Shown: positions 1-8,140 of the stretch, piece by piece | How the letters are laid out: every line of letters begins with the position of its first letter | How positions within the stretch are numbered: position 1 is the first letter of the stretch | The notes under the pieces: model-generated | Databases searched by the model: none | The model's input: the letters and a program-made list of their open reading frames with translations, nothing else | Told to the model about the DNA's origin: nothing | Source: Micromonospora noduli | GTDB taxonomy: Bacteria; Actinomycetota; Actinomycetes; Mycobacteriales; Micromonosporaceae | Reading direction: 5' to 3' | DNA length: 41,172 nt | NCBI RefSeq assembly: GCF_003264365.1 | Contig: NZ_PYAK01000055.1 | Span: 1 to 41,172, forward strand | Made by a program: the position numbers and the translations under genes

Positions 1-2
1 GC

Positions 3-2561
3 TACCCGGTGCAGTGGGCGGCGTTCGACGGGGACCACACCCCCAGTCCGGTCGACGGGTCGGGCAGCCCCAACGACCCGGCGCAGCCCGCCTGGGCCGC
101 CGGCGGTGGCGCGAGCGAGCCGCCGCAGCAGCAGCCCGGCACGTGGCCCGGCAATGATGGCGCGCCAGCTCCGGCGCAGCCCGACCCCTGGGCCGCGCAG
201 CAGCAGGGCTGGACGCCCGCCGAGCAGGGCACACCCGCACCGACCTGGACCCCGAACGCCCCCGCTGAGCAGCCGGACTGGGTTCAGGCCCAGCCAGCCG
301 CACGGGGTGCCGCGCAGGTTCCCCCGGCCACCGCCGCCTGGCCCGCCCAGGAGGACCCGGCCAGCGGCTGGGGCGGCGCGGCGCAGGCCAGCCCGCCCGC
401 CGCCGACTGGCGGGCGACCGAATCTCCGCAATCCGATGCACCGCAGGCCGCCGGCTGGTCCGGCAGCGCTCAGCAGGACCAGGCCGCTGGCAACGGCGGC
501 TGGCCCGCCGCCGGCGCCTCCCGCGACGACCAGCCGGTGTGGACGCCAGCGGAGCAGTCGCCACCGACCTGGGGCCAGCCCGCCGAGGCGACCGAGCAGC
601 CCGCCCCCGGCTGGGGTCAGGCCGCCCAGCCGAGCCCGGCCCGTGGCGCCGCCCAGGTCCCGGCCCCGACGACGAACTGGCCCGCGCAGGACGATCCGGC
701 CAACTCTGGCGGGTGGGCCGCGCAGCAGCAGCAGGCGCAGCCCGCAGTGTGGAACGACGGCAGCGACGCGCGGCAGGACCAGCCCGCGCAGCCGGCCGCC
801 TGGGGTGAGGCCGAGGGCCGTCCGCAGCAGCCCGACTGGGTGCTCTCCCAACCCGAGCAGCCGACCGAGCGGCCGGAGCAGGCAGGGTGGACCCCGGCAG
901 AGCCGAGCAACCTCCCCGCCCGCGCCAGCGCCAGCGTGCCGACCAGCGGCGGCGCGCCCAACTGGGCCGCCGGCCCGGACAACGCCGCCCAGGGCAACTC
1001 CGGCGGCGTGCCGGAGGTCGAGCCGTGGGCCCCCGGTGAGGTGTGGGGTCGCGCGGAGGCCGAGGCTTCCGCCCAGTCCCGCGGCGGTTGGGAGGCGGAC
1101 CGAGGCGACGAGGCACCGGCCTACCAGCCTGGGCCCGCACCGGGCATCTCGCCGGCGAACGCGGTGCCGCTGCCCCCGCAGGAGCAGCGCGTCCCGGGTG
1201 CCAGCCTGGCTGCCGCCCCGCCGGCCGACTATGCGCCCCAGGCCCAGTTCGCTCCGATCCCCGAGCAGCCCGCCTACGCCGAGCGGGAGACCCCGGACGC
1301 CGCCGCGCAGTACGGTGGCCGCTCCGAGGACGTCTCCACGAGCGGCGCTGTGGTGCCCGCCCCGCGTACCTCTCCGGAGTCCGGAGCGGGCCGCGCGGTC
1401 GTACCGGTGTCGGACGCCGAGTCGGCAGCCGGCGCAGCGGCCCGGGCCACGGCGAGCGCTTCGGTGCCGCTGGCCAGCCGGGTGATGCCCCCGACCGACC
1501 AGGCCATCCGACCGACCGGCACGGCCACCCCGCAACCCCGGGTGTACGGCCGTCCGGCACGATCGGAGCCGGAGGCCGAGCCGGAGCCGGAGGCGTTCCA
1601 GGGCGACTCGGGCGCCGACCGCCAGGGTGCTCCGGAGTGGCAGAACGACGCACCACGGCAGGCCACGCCCGACTGGCAGCACGAGGGGCAGCGGCAGATC
1701 GCTCCCGACTGGCAGAACGACGCGCAGCGGCAGCAGTCCGCACCCGAGTGGCAGAACGACGCGCAGCGGCAGGCTGGGCCCGGCTGGGGCGGCGAGTCCC
1801 CGGCCGATCCGCGCTTCGACGACCGGCAGCCGGCACCGAACGCGTTCAACGAGGCCCCGTCGGCGCCGCCGGCGTTCCCGCCCGGTGTGCCGTCCTTCGT
1901 CGACGCCCCGGGCAACAACAGGCCGGTGAACGGCACCCGCCCGCACTCCGGTGCCGAACCGCCGGCGGACCAGTTCGGCGGCCCCGGGTCGCCTGCCGCC
2001 GGCGCCGCCAACGGAACGGCGACCTTCGGTGCGCCGAACTTCGGTGGCCCGGGCTCCGGCGCGCCGGGCTTCGGCGGGCCGGCGACCGAACCGGTGCCGG
2101 GCGGCGGCTTCCCGCCGTCGTTCCCGCCACCGCCGCAGCCCGCGTCGTCCTGGGGCCAGGAGACCGGCCAGGCGGACCAGGGCCGGTTCGACGCGTTCAA
2201 GCCGGACGCCGCCGACGAGCCGAAGGTGGAGCCACCGACGCCGAAGGTACGCAACGGCAGGGTGCTGGCCGCGGTGCTGATCGCCGCGATGCTCATCCTG
2301 GCGGTGCCGCTCGGCCTGCTGCTGCTGCTCGGCAAGGTCGGCGGGAACGACACGCCGGCCTTCGACCCGGCGGTCGGCACCTGCGTGAAGCAGTCCGGGC
2401 AGGGCGGGGCCTCGGCGGCGGACTGCGGCGAGGCGGGCGCGTTCACGATCGTCTCGAAGGTGGACGCCAAGGAGAAGTGCACCGACACGACGCAGCCCCA
2501 CGTGGTGCTGCCGGGTGAGGGCACCAACCGGGTGCTCTGCCTGAAGCCGGCCACGAAGTAG
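3..2561 (+). CDS. Pro/Gln-rich single-pass membrane protein with C-terminal LppU/SCO3897-like domain (5' truncated)
   Basis: The frame is open from the window edge, so the true start probably lies upstream; the first usable start inside is GTG at 9. About 750 residues are low-complexity, rich in Pro, Gln, Ala, Trp and Gly. They end in one transmembrane segment (about residues 758-780, VLAAVLIAAMLILAVPLG) after a basic stop (PKVRNGR). The last 65 residues are extracytoplasmic, with four Cys (TCVKQ, ADCGE, EKCTD, VLCLK) spaced as in the LppU/SCO3897 family. The family function is unknown; a disulfide-stabilised cell-surface domain on a flexible cytoplasmic tail is the simplest reading. A strong hairpin follows the stop. 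Family assignment is from motif memory and is fairly secure; function is not known. Confidence 0.75.
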   Translation, partial: YPVQWAAFDGDHTPSPVDGSGSPNDPAQPAWAAGGGASEPPQQQPGTWPGNDGAPAPAQPDPWAAQQQGWTPAEQGTPAPTWTPNAPAEQPDWVQAQPAARGAAQVPPATAAWPAQEDPASGWGGAAQASPPAADWRATESPQSDAPQAAGWSGSAQQDQAAGNGGWPAAGASRDDQPVWTPAEQSPPTWGQPAEATEQPAPGWGQAAQPSPARGAAQVPAPTTNWPAQDDPANSGGWAAQQQQAQPAVWNDGSDARQDQPAQPAAWGEAEGRPQQPDWVLSQPEQPTERPEQAGWTPAEPSNLPARASASVPTSGGAPNWAAGPDNAAQGNSGGVPEVEPWAPGEVWGRAEAEASAQSRGGWEADRGDEAPAYQPGPAPGISPANAVPLPPQEQRVPGASLAAAPPADYAPQAQFAPIPEQPAYAERETPDAAAQYGGRSEDVSTSGAVVPAPRTSPESGAGRAVVPVSDAESAAGAAARATASASVPLASRVMPPTDQAIRPTGTATPQPRVYGRPARSEPEAEPEPEAFQGDSGADRQGAPEWQNDAPRQATPDWQHEGQRQIAPDWQNDAQRQQSAPEWQNDAQRQAGPGWGGESPADPRFDDRQPAPNAFNEAPSAPPAFPPGVPSFVDAPGNNRPVNGTRPHSGAEPPADQFGGPGSPAAGAANGTATFGAPNFGGPGSGAPGFGGPATEPVPGGGFPPSFPPPPQPASSWGQETGQADQGRFDAFKPDAADEPKVEPPTPKVRNGRVLAAVLIAAMLILAVPLGLLLLLGKVGGNDTPAFDPAVGTCVKQSGQGGASAADCGEAGAFTIVSKVDAKEKCTDTTQPHVVLPGEGTNRVLCLKPATK
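1635..1772 (+). repeat. In-frame tandem repeats encoding (E/D)WQNDAQRQ-type units
   Basis: Four consecutive units of 12-13 codons encode EWQNDAPRQATP, DWQHEGQRQIAP, DWQNDAQRQQSAP and EWQNDAQRQ. They lie within the low-complexity tail of the LppU-like protein. The near-identical DNA suggests recent expansion by slippage or unequal recombination. Confidence 0.8.
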
Positions 2562-2567
2562 CTGCAT

Positions 2568-2605
2568 CGACGGCGGGGTCACGGGCAACCGTGACCCCGC
2601 CGTCG
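2568..2605 (+). terminator. Hairpin terminator after the LppU-like gene
   Basis: A perfect 17-bp stem with a GCAA tetraloop (CGACGGCGGGGTCACGG / CCGTGACCCCGCCGTCG) starts 6 bp after the stop codon. No long U-tract follows, as is usual for high-GC actinobacterial terminators. Confidence 0.8.
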
Positions 2606-2678
2606 TCGTACCCGCAGGTGGTACCGAATCTCGCCCCCTCCGGCCGGACGCGGGCCGGTGGTCAGGCACGATGGGTGC

Positions 2679-4511
2679 ATGAGCGCACGAGTACGGGCTC
2701 CCGAACTGCGCGGTCGGGGCTGGCTGAACACCGGTGGACGCGACCTCAAGCTCGCCGACCTTCGTGGCAAGATCGTCATTGCGGATTTCTGGACGTTCTG
2801 CTGTATCAACTGCCTGCACGTGCTCGATGAGCTGCGCCCGCTGGAGGAGAAGTACGGCGACGTGCTCGTCGTGATCGGCGTGCACTCGCCGAAGTTCGAG
2901 CACGAGAAGGACGCCGACGCGCTCGCCGCCGCGGTGGAGCGGTACGGGGTGCACCACCCCGTACTCGACGATCCTGAGCTGGACATGTGGCAGCAGTACG
3001 CGGCCCGGGCCTGGCCGACCCTGTCGGTGATCGACCCCGAGGGTTACGTGGTGGCCACCATGGCCGGCGAGGGGCACGCCGAGGGGCTGGCCCGACTGAT
3101 CGACGAGTTGGTCGCCACCCACGAGGCCAAGGGCACTCTGCACCGGGGGAACGGCCCGTACGTCCCGCCGCCGGCACCGGAGACCGCGCTGCGCTTCCCG
3201 GGTAAGGCGGTGCTGCTGCCCAACGGCAACCTGCTGGTCTCGGACTCGGCCCGGCACTCCCTGGTCGAGATCGACCCGGACGGCGAGACGCCGGTGCGTC
3301 GGATCGGCTCGGGTGAGCGCGGCCGGGCGGACGGGCCGGCCGCCGCGGCGACGTTCTCCGAGCCGCAGGGGGTGTGTCTGCTGCCCACGCACGTCGCCGA
3401 GGTGGCCGGCTACGACCTGGTGGTGGCCGACACTGTCAACCACCTGCTGCGCGGCGTACGGCTGGAGTCCGGCGAGGTGGTCACCGTGGCCGGCAGTGGG
3501 CGGCAGTGGCGCGCCGAGGTCGACGACCACGCCCACGACGCGTTCGCCGTCGACCTCTCCTCCCCGTGGGACCTGGCCTGGTACGACGACAAGCTGATCA
3601 TCGCGATGGCCGGTATCCACCAGCTCTGGTGGTTCGACCCGATCAAGCGGACCGCCGGCATGTACGCCGGCACCACTGTCGAGGCGTTGCGCGACGGCCC
3701 GCTGGCCGAGGCGTGGATGGCCCAGCCGTCGGGGCTCTCCGTCTCTGTCGACGGCACCCGGCTCTGGGTGGCCGACAGCGAGTCCAGTTCGATCCGGTAC
3801 GTCGAGAACGGTGTGCTGGGCACCGCCGTCGGGCAGGGCCTGTTCGACTTCGGTCACGTGGACGGTCCGGCGGAGTCGGCGCTGCTCCAGCATCCGCTGG
3901 GCGTGTGCGCGCTGCCGGACGGCTCGGTGCTGATCGCGGACACGTACAACGGCGCGGTGCGCCGCTTCGACCCGGCCAGCAACCAGGTCTCCACCGTCGC
4001 CGACGGGTTGGCGGAGCCGAGCGACCTGGTGCTCACCCCGTCGGGTGAGGTGCTGGTGGTGGAGTCCGCCGCGCACCGGTTGACCCGGCTCGCCCCCGGT
4101 GCCCTGTCGGCTGCGGGTGCCAGCACTGTGGACGGGCCTCGGCACCGCACCGAGCGCAAGCCGACCGACGTCGCGGCCGGCGAGGTCACCCTGGATATCG
4201 TCTTCACTCCGGCCCCGGGGCAGAAGCTGGACGAGACGTACGGGCCGTCGACCCGGCTGGTGGTCTCGGCGTCCCCACCGGAGCTGCTGGTGGACGGTGC
4301 CGGCACGGGCACCGAGCTGTCCCGCCGGCTGGTGCTCAACGGCGAGGTCACCGCGGGGGTGCTTCAGGTGACCGCGCAGGCGGCGACCTGTGACGCGGAC
4401 GTCGAGCACGCGGCGTGCCACCTGACCCGGCAGGACTGGGGCGTACCGGTCCGGGTGGTCGACGGCGCCGTGACCCGGCTGCCGCTGGTGCTCCGCGGCC
4501 TGGACGCCTGA
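2679..4511 (+). CDS. NHL repeat-containing thioredoxin-like protein
   Basis: The 610-residue product has an N-terminal thioredoxin-like domain (about 1-160) with the redox motif CINC in FWTFCCINCLHVLDEL. NHL-type beta-propeller repeats follow (about 170-440; recurring patterns such as GVCLLPTHV, SGLSVSVDGTRLWVADS and GVCALPDGSVLIADTYNGAVRRFDP), then a C-terminal beta domain. The fusion resembles human NHLRC2; in bacteria its substrate is unknown and no signal peptide is visible, so a cytoplasmic redox role is inferred. ATG at 2679 is preferred over an in-frame GTG at 2658: CACGAT lies 6 nt before it, matching the leaderless pattern in this window, and the protein then begins MSARVRAPELRG. The 3' end is triplicated (see the repeat entry). 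Confidence 0.85.
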   Translation: MSARVRAPELRGRGWLNTGGRDLKLADLRGKIVIADFWTFCCINCLHVLDELRPLEEKYGDVLVVIGVHSPKFEHEKDADALAAAVERYGVHHPVLDDPELDMWQQYAARAWPTLSVIDPEGYVVATMAGEGHAEGLARLIDELVATHEAKGTLHRGNGPYVPPPAPETALRFPGKAVLLPNGNLLVSDSARHSLVEIDPDGETPVRRIGSGERGRADGPAAAATFSEPQGVCLLPTHVAEVAGYDLVVADTVNHLLRGVRLESGEVVTVAGSGRQWRAEVDDHAHDAFAVDLSSPWDLAWYDDKLIIAMAGIHQLWWFDPIKRTAGMYAGTTVEALRDGPLAEAWMAQPSGLSVSVDGTRLWVADSESSSIRYVENGVLGTAVGQGLFDFGHVDGPAESALLQHPLGVCALPDGSVLIADTYNGAVRRFDPASNQVSTVADGLAEPSDLVLTPSGEVLVVESAAHRLTRLAPGALSAAGASTVDGPRHRTERKPTDVAAGEVTLDIVFTPAPGQKLDETYGPSTRLVVSASPPELLVDGAGTGTELSRRLVLNGEVTAGVLQVTAQAATCDADVEHAACHLTRQDWGVPVRVVDGAVTRLPLVLRGLDA

Positions 4512-4568
4512 CGCGTGCTCCGCGGCCTGGACGCCTGACGCGTGCTCCGCGGCCTGAACGCGTGACGC
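4488..4568 (+). repeat. Three 27-bp tandem repeats spanning the stop codon
   Basis: Units at 4488-4514, 4515-4541 and 4542-4568 read GTGCTCCGCGGCCTGGACGC plus CTGACGC; unit 3 differs at two bases. The first holds the last codons and stop of the thioredoxin-NHL gene (VLRGLDA-stop). Because 27 is divisible by 3, each later copy repeats a similar peptide and an in-frame stop. Confidence 0.9.
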
Positions 4569-4572
4569 GATC

Positions 4573-4596
4573 GGAGGGGCCCAGCTGGGCCCCTCC
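4573..4596. terminator. Bidirectional terminator between convergent genes
   Basis: A perfect 24-bp palindrome (GGAGGGGCCCAG / CTGGGCCCCTCC) lies between the 3' ends of the thioredoxin-NHL gene (+) and pxpA (-). Confidence 0.85.
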
Positions 4597-4598
4597 GG

Positions 4599-5348
4599 TC
4601 AGGCGAACGGGGCCAGTGTGATGTCGGCGTCGATCAGGGTGGCGCGGACGAGTTCGGCTGCGGAGACCGCGCCTGGGGTGTCGCCGTGCACGCAGATCGA
4701 GTCGACCGAGCACGGGATGACGGTGCCGTCGACCGCCACCACGCTGCGTTCGGTGGCCATCCGCGCCGCCCGTTCGGCGACCTGCTCGGGGTCCGTGATC
4801 ACCGCGCCGGGGGTGCCACGCGGCACCAGCGCCCCGTTGGGCAGGTAGGCGCGGTCGGCGAACGCCTCGGCAACCACCGGCAGGCCCGCGCCCACGGCGA
4901 GTTGGGCGAGCGTCGAGCCGGGAAGGCAGAGTACGGGCAGCTCGGGGTCGTAACCGCTGACGGCGGCGACCACCGCCGCCGCCTGGGACTCGTCGGTGCT
5001 GGCCGCGTGGTAGAGCGCGCCGTGCGGCTTGAGGTAGCGCACCCGGGTGTGGAACAGCCGGCAGAACGCGTCCAACGCCCCCAACTGGTAGGTCACCTCG
5101 TCACGTAGCTCCGCGAAGTCGTACGCGATGTGCCGCCGGCCGAAACCGGCCAGGTCCCGGTAGCCGACCTGCGCACCCACCGCGACCCCTCGCCGCGCAG
5201 CGCCCTCGCAGACCCGCCGCATGGTGGACGGGTCACCGCCGTGGAAGCCGCAGGCCACGTTGGCGGAGGTGACGAGGCTCAGCAGCGCTTCGTCGTCACC
5301 GAGTCGCCAGATGCCGAATCCCTCGCCCAGGTCAGCGTTGAGGTCCAT
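4599..5348 (-). CDS. pxpA: 5-oxoprolinase subunit PxpA (LamB/YcsF family)
   Basis: The 249-residue product matches the LamB/YcsF family in length and motifs: N-terminal MDLNADLGEGFG, SANVACGFHGGDPSTM and LKPHGALYH. PxpA works with PxpB and PxpC in ATP-dependent hydrolysis of 5-oxoproline (pyroglutamate) to glutamate, a cytoplasmic metabolite-repair reaction. It is the last gene of a reverse-strand pxpB-pxpC-pxpA operon; its ATG overlaps the 3' end of pxpC by 17 bp, implying translational coupling. A palindromic terminator lies just after its stop codon. Confidence 0.93.
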   Translation of the reverse strand: MDLNADLGEGFGIWRLGDDEALLSLVTSANVACGFHGGDPSTMRRVCEGAARRGVAVGAQVGYRDLAGFGRRHIAYDFAELRDEVTYQLGALDAFCRLFHTRVRYLKPHGALYHAASTDESQAAAVVAAVSGYDPELPVLCLPGSTLAQLAVGAGLPVVAEAFADRAYLPNGALVPRGTPGAVITDPEQVAERAARMATERSVVAVDGTVIPCSVDSICVHGDTPGAVSAAELVRATLIDADITLAPFA

Positions 5349-6195
5349 GGAATCTGACGGTAGTACCTGGCCGGGCCTGCGCGAGCGGGGTCACGTCGGT
5401 GACCACCCCGATGACGGGGTATCCACCGGTGGTCGGATGGTCCGCGAGGAAGATCAGGGGTTGTCCGTCCGCCGGCACCTGCACCGCGCCGAGCACGATT
5501 CCCTCGCTGGGGAGTTCGCCGGCCACCGCGCGGGGCAGCGCCGCGCCGGCGAGCCGCGCGCCGACCCGGTTGCTCACCGGGCTGACGGTGTACGCGCTGC
5601 CGAAGAGCCGGTCGAACGCGGTCGGCGTGAACCAGTCCTCGCGAGGACCGGGGCCCAGCGTCAGGTGCAGCTCCTCAGGCGGCGTGCGGCACACGGTCAG
5701 GTCCACCGGTGCGGGGGTGCCCACCGGATCACCGAGCGGCAGCAGGTCACCGTCCCGCAGCCGGGGCGGGCCGAGCCCGGAGAGGGTGTCGGTGGCCCGG
5801 CTCCCGAGCACCGGTGACACGTCGATGCCGCCCGCCACCGCCAGCCAACTCCGTACGCCCCGCCAGGCGGGACCGATCCGCAGCACCGTTCCGGCCGGCA
5901 CGGTGAGCGGGCGTCCGGTGTCACCGGGCCGGACACCCGCCTGGACGGGGACCTCGGCGCCGGTGACCGCCACCGTGGCCGCCCGGGTCAACCGCACTGT
6001 GCAACCGGTCAGGGTGATCTCCAGGCCGGCCGCGTGCTCCGGATTGCCGACCAGTCGGTTGGCCAACCGCAGGGCACCCGGGTCGAGGGCACCGGACCGG
6101 GGTACCCCCAGGTGCGCCCAGCCGGGCCGGCCCAGGTCCTGCACCGTGGTGAGCGCACCGGCGCGGAGCACCTCGATGGTGGCCGGGTGGGTCAC
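5332..6195 (-). CDS. pxpC: 5-oxoprolinase subunit PxpC (biotin-dependent carboxyltransferase-like)
   Basis: The 287-residue product belongs to the KipA/AHS2-type family: IEVLRAGALTTVQDLGRPG at the N terminus, HLGVPRSGALDPGALRLANR, GNPEHAAGLEITLTGC, then VSPVSNRVGARLAG and ADHPTTGGYPVIGVV near the C terminus. With PxpB it forms the partner of PxpA in 5-oxoproline hydrolysis. The start is GTG at 6195 (VTHPATIEVL), which overlaps the TGA stop of pxpB in a 4-bp GTGA junction. The open frame continues further upstream inside pxpB, but that extension is a shadow without family similarity. Confidence 0.92.
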   Translation of the reverse strand: MTHPATIEVLRAGALTTVQDLGRPGWAHLGVPRSGALDPGALRLANRLVGNPEHAAGLEITLTGCTVRLTRAATVAVTGAEVPVQAGVRPGDTGRPLTVPAGTVLRIGPAWRGVRSWLAVAGGIDVSPVLGSRATDTLSGLGPPRLRDGDLLPLGDPVGTPAPVDLTVCRTPPEELHLTLGPGPREDWFTPTAFDRLFGSAYTVSPVSNRVGARLAGAALPRAVAGELPSEGIVLGAVQVPADGQPLIFLADHPTTGGYPVIGVVTDVTPLAQARPGTTVRFHGPQR

Positions 6196-7103
6196 GCCAC
6201 CACCATCCGCACAGTGGTGCCCGGACCAAGTCGGGCCGGCGGGTCGGCGGCCACGTCGAACAGCACCAGGTCGGTCCGACCGACCAGCAACCAGCCGCCC
6301 GGGGAAGCGCCCGGGTAGATGCCGGCGTACGGGCCGGCCAATGCGACCGAGCCGGCCGGCACCCGAGGACGGGGCGTGGCCAGCCGAGGCAGCGCCAACT
6401 CGGCGGGCAGCCCGGTCAGGTAGGGGAATCCAGGGGCGAAGCCGCAGAAGGCGACCCGGAACCGGGTGCTGGTCAACCGGTGCCGCACTGCCGGCACGCC
6501 CACGCCCCAGTGCTCCGCCACCGCCGGCAGGTCCGGCCCGTCGAAGGTGACCGGTACGACAACGTCCGCCGCGTCGTCGGCCCGGTCTTCGGCCCCGTCT
6601 TCGGCTGTGGCGTTGCGGTCTTGGGCTTGGGCTTGGGCTTGGGCTTGGGCGTCGGCGTCGGCGTCGGCTCCGGTTCCGGCTCCGGCTCCGGCTCCGGCGT
6701 GGGCGTCGGCTCCGGCCTGGGCTTCGGCCTTGGAGTGGGCGTGGTCTTTGGCGTGGGCGTGGGCGTGGGCGTGGTCTTTGGCGTGGGATTTGGCTCCGGC
6801 CTCGGCGTGGGCTTCGGCGTGGGCCTGGTCGGGGCGGGTGATCGCGGCGGTGACGGCGGACGTCCATCGGGTCAACTGCTCGGCCGTGGTGGTCGGGTCG
6901 GGCAGGCCGTCGAGCAGCACGGTCCGGGCCGCCGGCACGATCTCCACGGCGATCAGGTCGCCCCGCTCCCGACGCCGCCACAGCTCGGCCCGCCACGCTT
7001 CGACAAACGCGGCCTCCGGGATGTCGGCCACGGCTTCGGGGGTGTCGGCCGGGGTGGTGCAGTCGAGTAGCAGGGCGTGCGCCCCGACGGGTCGGATCCG
7101 CAT
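6192..7103 (-). CDS. pxpB: 5-oxoprolinase subunit PxpB with a large Ala/His-rich insertion
   Basis: KipI/AHS1-type domain in two parts. Residues 1-90 (MRIRPVGAHALLLDC to TRWTSAVTAAITR) match the N-terminal subdomain; residues 181-303 (VVVPVTFDGPDLPAVAEHWG, FCGFAPGFPYLTGL, PAGSVALAGPYAGIYPGASPGGW) match the C-terminal one. About 90 residues between them (91-180) are Ala-X repeats with about ten His, for example KDHAHAHAHAKDHAH, then Gly/Asp/Gln-Ala runs. Typical PxpB is about 210-240 residues, so 303 is unusual. The join is intact and in frame, so the enzyme is probably functional with a long linker. First gene of the operon; GAGGAT lies 6 nt before the ATG. Confidence 0.88.
   Translation of the reverse strand: MRIRPVGAHALLLDCTTPADTPEAVADIPEAAFVEAWRAELWRRRERGDLIAVEIVPAARTVLLDGLPDPTTTAEQLTRWTSAVTAAITRPDQAHAEAHAEAGAKSHAKDHAHAHAHAKDHAHSKAEAQAGADAHAGAGAGAGTGADADADAQAQAQAQAQDRNATAEDGAEDRADDAADVVVPVTFDGPDLPAVAEHWGVGVPAVRHRLTSTRFRVAFCGFAPGFPYLTGLPAELALPRLATPRPRVPAGSVALAGPYAGIYPGASPGGWLLVGRTDLVLFDVAADPPARLGPGTTVRMVVA
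6621..6830. repeat. Hexanucleotide-based microsatellite inside pxpB
   Basis: On the + strand the DNA is almost entirely NNNGGC/NNNGGT hexamers: five TTGGGC (6621-6650), three GTCGGC, five TCCGGY, then mixed GTGGGC, GTCTTTGGC-type and similar units. It is in phase with the pxpB codons and encodes Ala-X dipeptides. Such tracts are prone to length change in multiples of six. Confidence 0.85.
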
Positions 7104-7173
7104 CCGCTCATCCTCGCCGATGTCGCGCCGATCCGGTGTTCACGTTGACGGTGCCGGGTGTCACCAACGCCAC

Positions 7174-7204
7174 TACTTACAAGTAACCTACGGTGCCGTA
7201 ACCT
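7174..7204 (+). promoter_or_regulatory. trhA promoter with overlapping palindrome
   Basis: TAACCT (7199-7204) sits 6 nt before the GTG start of trhA and can serve as the -10 of a leaderless promoter. CTTACA (7176-7181), 17 bp upstream, could be the -35. The -35 lies within the dyad TACTT-AC-AAGTA (7174-7185), which could be a repressor site. No experiment supports this; it is a reading of the sequence. Confidence 0.5.
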
Positions 7205-7210
7205 GATGGG

Positions 7211-7888
7211 GTGACCACCTCCGCCCCGCTTCGCCTGAAGCCGGTCGACATCGGTAAGCCCCGGATGCGCGGCTGGCTGCACACGTACGCCTTCTTCGTC
7301 GCCGTGGTCTGCGGCATCGTGCTCTGCTCGATCGCTGCCACCCGGCCGGGGTGGGCACCCCTGGTGAGCTGCCTCATCTACAGCCTGACGGTCTGCGGGC
7401 TCTTCGGCACGAGCGCGCTGTACCACCGTCGCGTGTGGTCAGAGCGCGGCTACCAGGTGATGCGCCGGATGGACCACTCGATGATCTTCGTGTTCATCGC
7501 CGGCACGTACACACCGCTCTGCGCGATGCTGCTCGCGCCCCGGCCGGCCACCGTGATGCTGGCCCTGGTCTGGGGCGGCGCGCTGGCCGGCGTGGCGGTC
7601 AAGGTGATCTGGCCGCACGCGCCGCGCTGGGTGTCCGCGCCGCTCTACCTGGCGCTGGGCTGGGTGGCGGTGGCCATGCTGCCGGAGATCCTGCACGGGG
7701 GCGGCGTCGCGGCACTGGTGCTGCTGATCGTCGGTGGTGCGATCTACAGCGTCGGCGCGGTCTTCTATGCGTTGCGCCGACCCAATCCGTGGCCGACCGT
7801 CTTCGGCCACCACGAGTTCTTCCACGCCTGCACGCTGCTGGCGGCTCTCTGTCACCACATCGCGATCTACTTCGCGCTGTTCGCCTGA
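7211..7888 (+). CDS. trhA: Hemolysin III family membrane protein (TrhA-type)
   Basis: The 225-residue product has about seven hydrophobic segments and the hallmarks of the hemolysin III/PAQR family: GTSALYHR after helix 2, MRRMDHSMIFVFIAGTYTP, and a C-terminal FGHHEFFHACTLLAALCHH. The conserved Ser/His/Asp positions are those thought to bind a metal in PAQR proteins. Role in bacteria: membrane homeostasis (energising membrane fluidity has been proposed for E. coli TrhA); a haemolytic role is not implied. GTG at 7211 follows TAACCT by 6 nt, so the mRNA is probably leaderless. The gene stands alone, upstream of a repeat-rich gap. Confidence 0.88.
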   Translation: MTTSAPLRLKPVDIGKPRMRGWLHTYAFFVAVVCGIVLCSIAATRPGWAPLVSCLIYSLTVCGLFGTSALYHRRVWSERGYQVMRRMDHSMIFVFIAGTYTPLCAMLLAPRPATVMLALVWGGALAGVAVKVIWPHAPRWVSAPLYLALGWVAVAMLPEILHGGGVAALVLLIVGGAIYSVGAVFYALRRPNPWPTVFGHHEFFHACTLLAALCHHIAIYFALFA

Positions 7889-7964
7889 CCAAACGGCCAG
7901 GACGCAGGACACGGCCCGAAACGACCACGCCGCAGGCCCGGCCCCAAACGGCCGGGGCGCAGGC

Positions 7965-8068
7965 GGCCCAGCGAACGCAGCCCGGCGCGCGAACCCACCC
8001 CGGCGCGAACACAACCGGCCCAGCGAACGCAACCCGGCGCGCGAACCCACCCCGGCGCGAGCGCAGCC
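7965..8068. repeat. 52-bp tandem direct repeat (two copies)
   Basis: Copy 1 is 7965-8016 and copy 2 is 8017-8068. They begin GGCCCAGCGAACGCA and differ at only a few positions. They lie in the 633-bp region 7889-8521 between trhA and the DUF6458 gene, where I see no coding sequence. Confidence 0.85.
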
Positions 8069-8088
8069 GGCGTCCTGGTCCCGGCAAC

Positions 8089-8120
8089 GCCGCTCGCCGG
8101 GAACGCCGCTCGCCGGGAAC
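8089..8120. repeat. 16-bp tandem repeat
   Basis: GCCGCTCGCCGGGAAC occurs twice back to back (8089-8104 and 8105-8120), in the same non-coding island as the 52-bp repeat. Confidence 0.85.
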
Positions 8121-8140
8121 GACACGGCGGCAGCCGCCAT

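Noticed and set aside
6480..7070. Gly/Val/Ser repeat protein on the + strand (GLGLGLGVGVGVGSGSGSG)
   Set aside because: It is the reverse reading of the hexamer tract inside pxpB. No RBS or conserved flanks, and PxpB motifs lie on both sides on the other strand.
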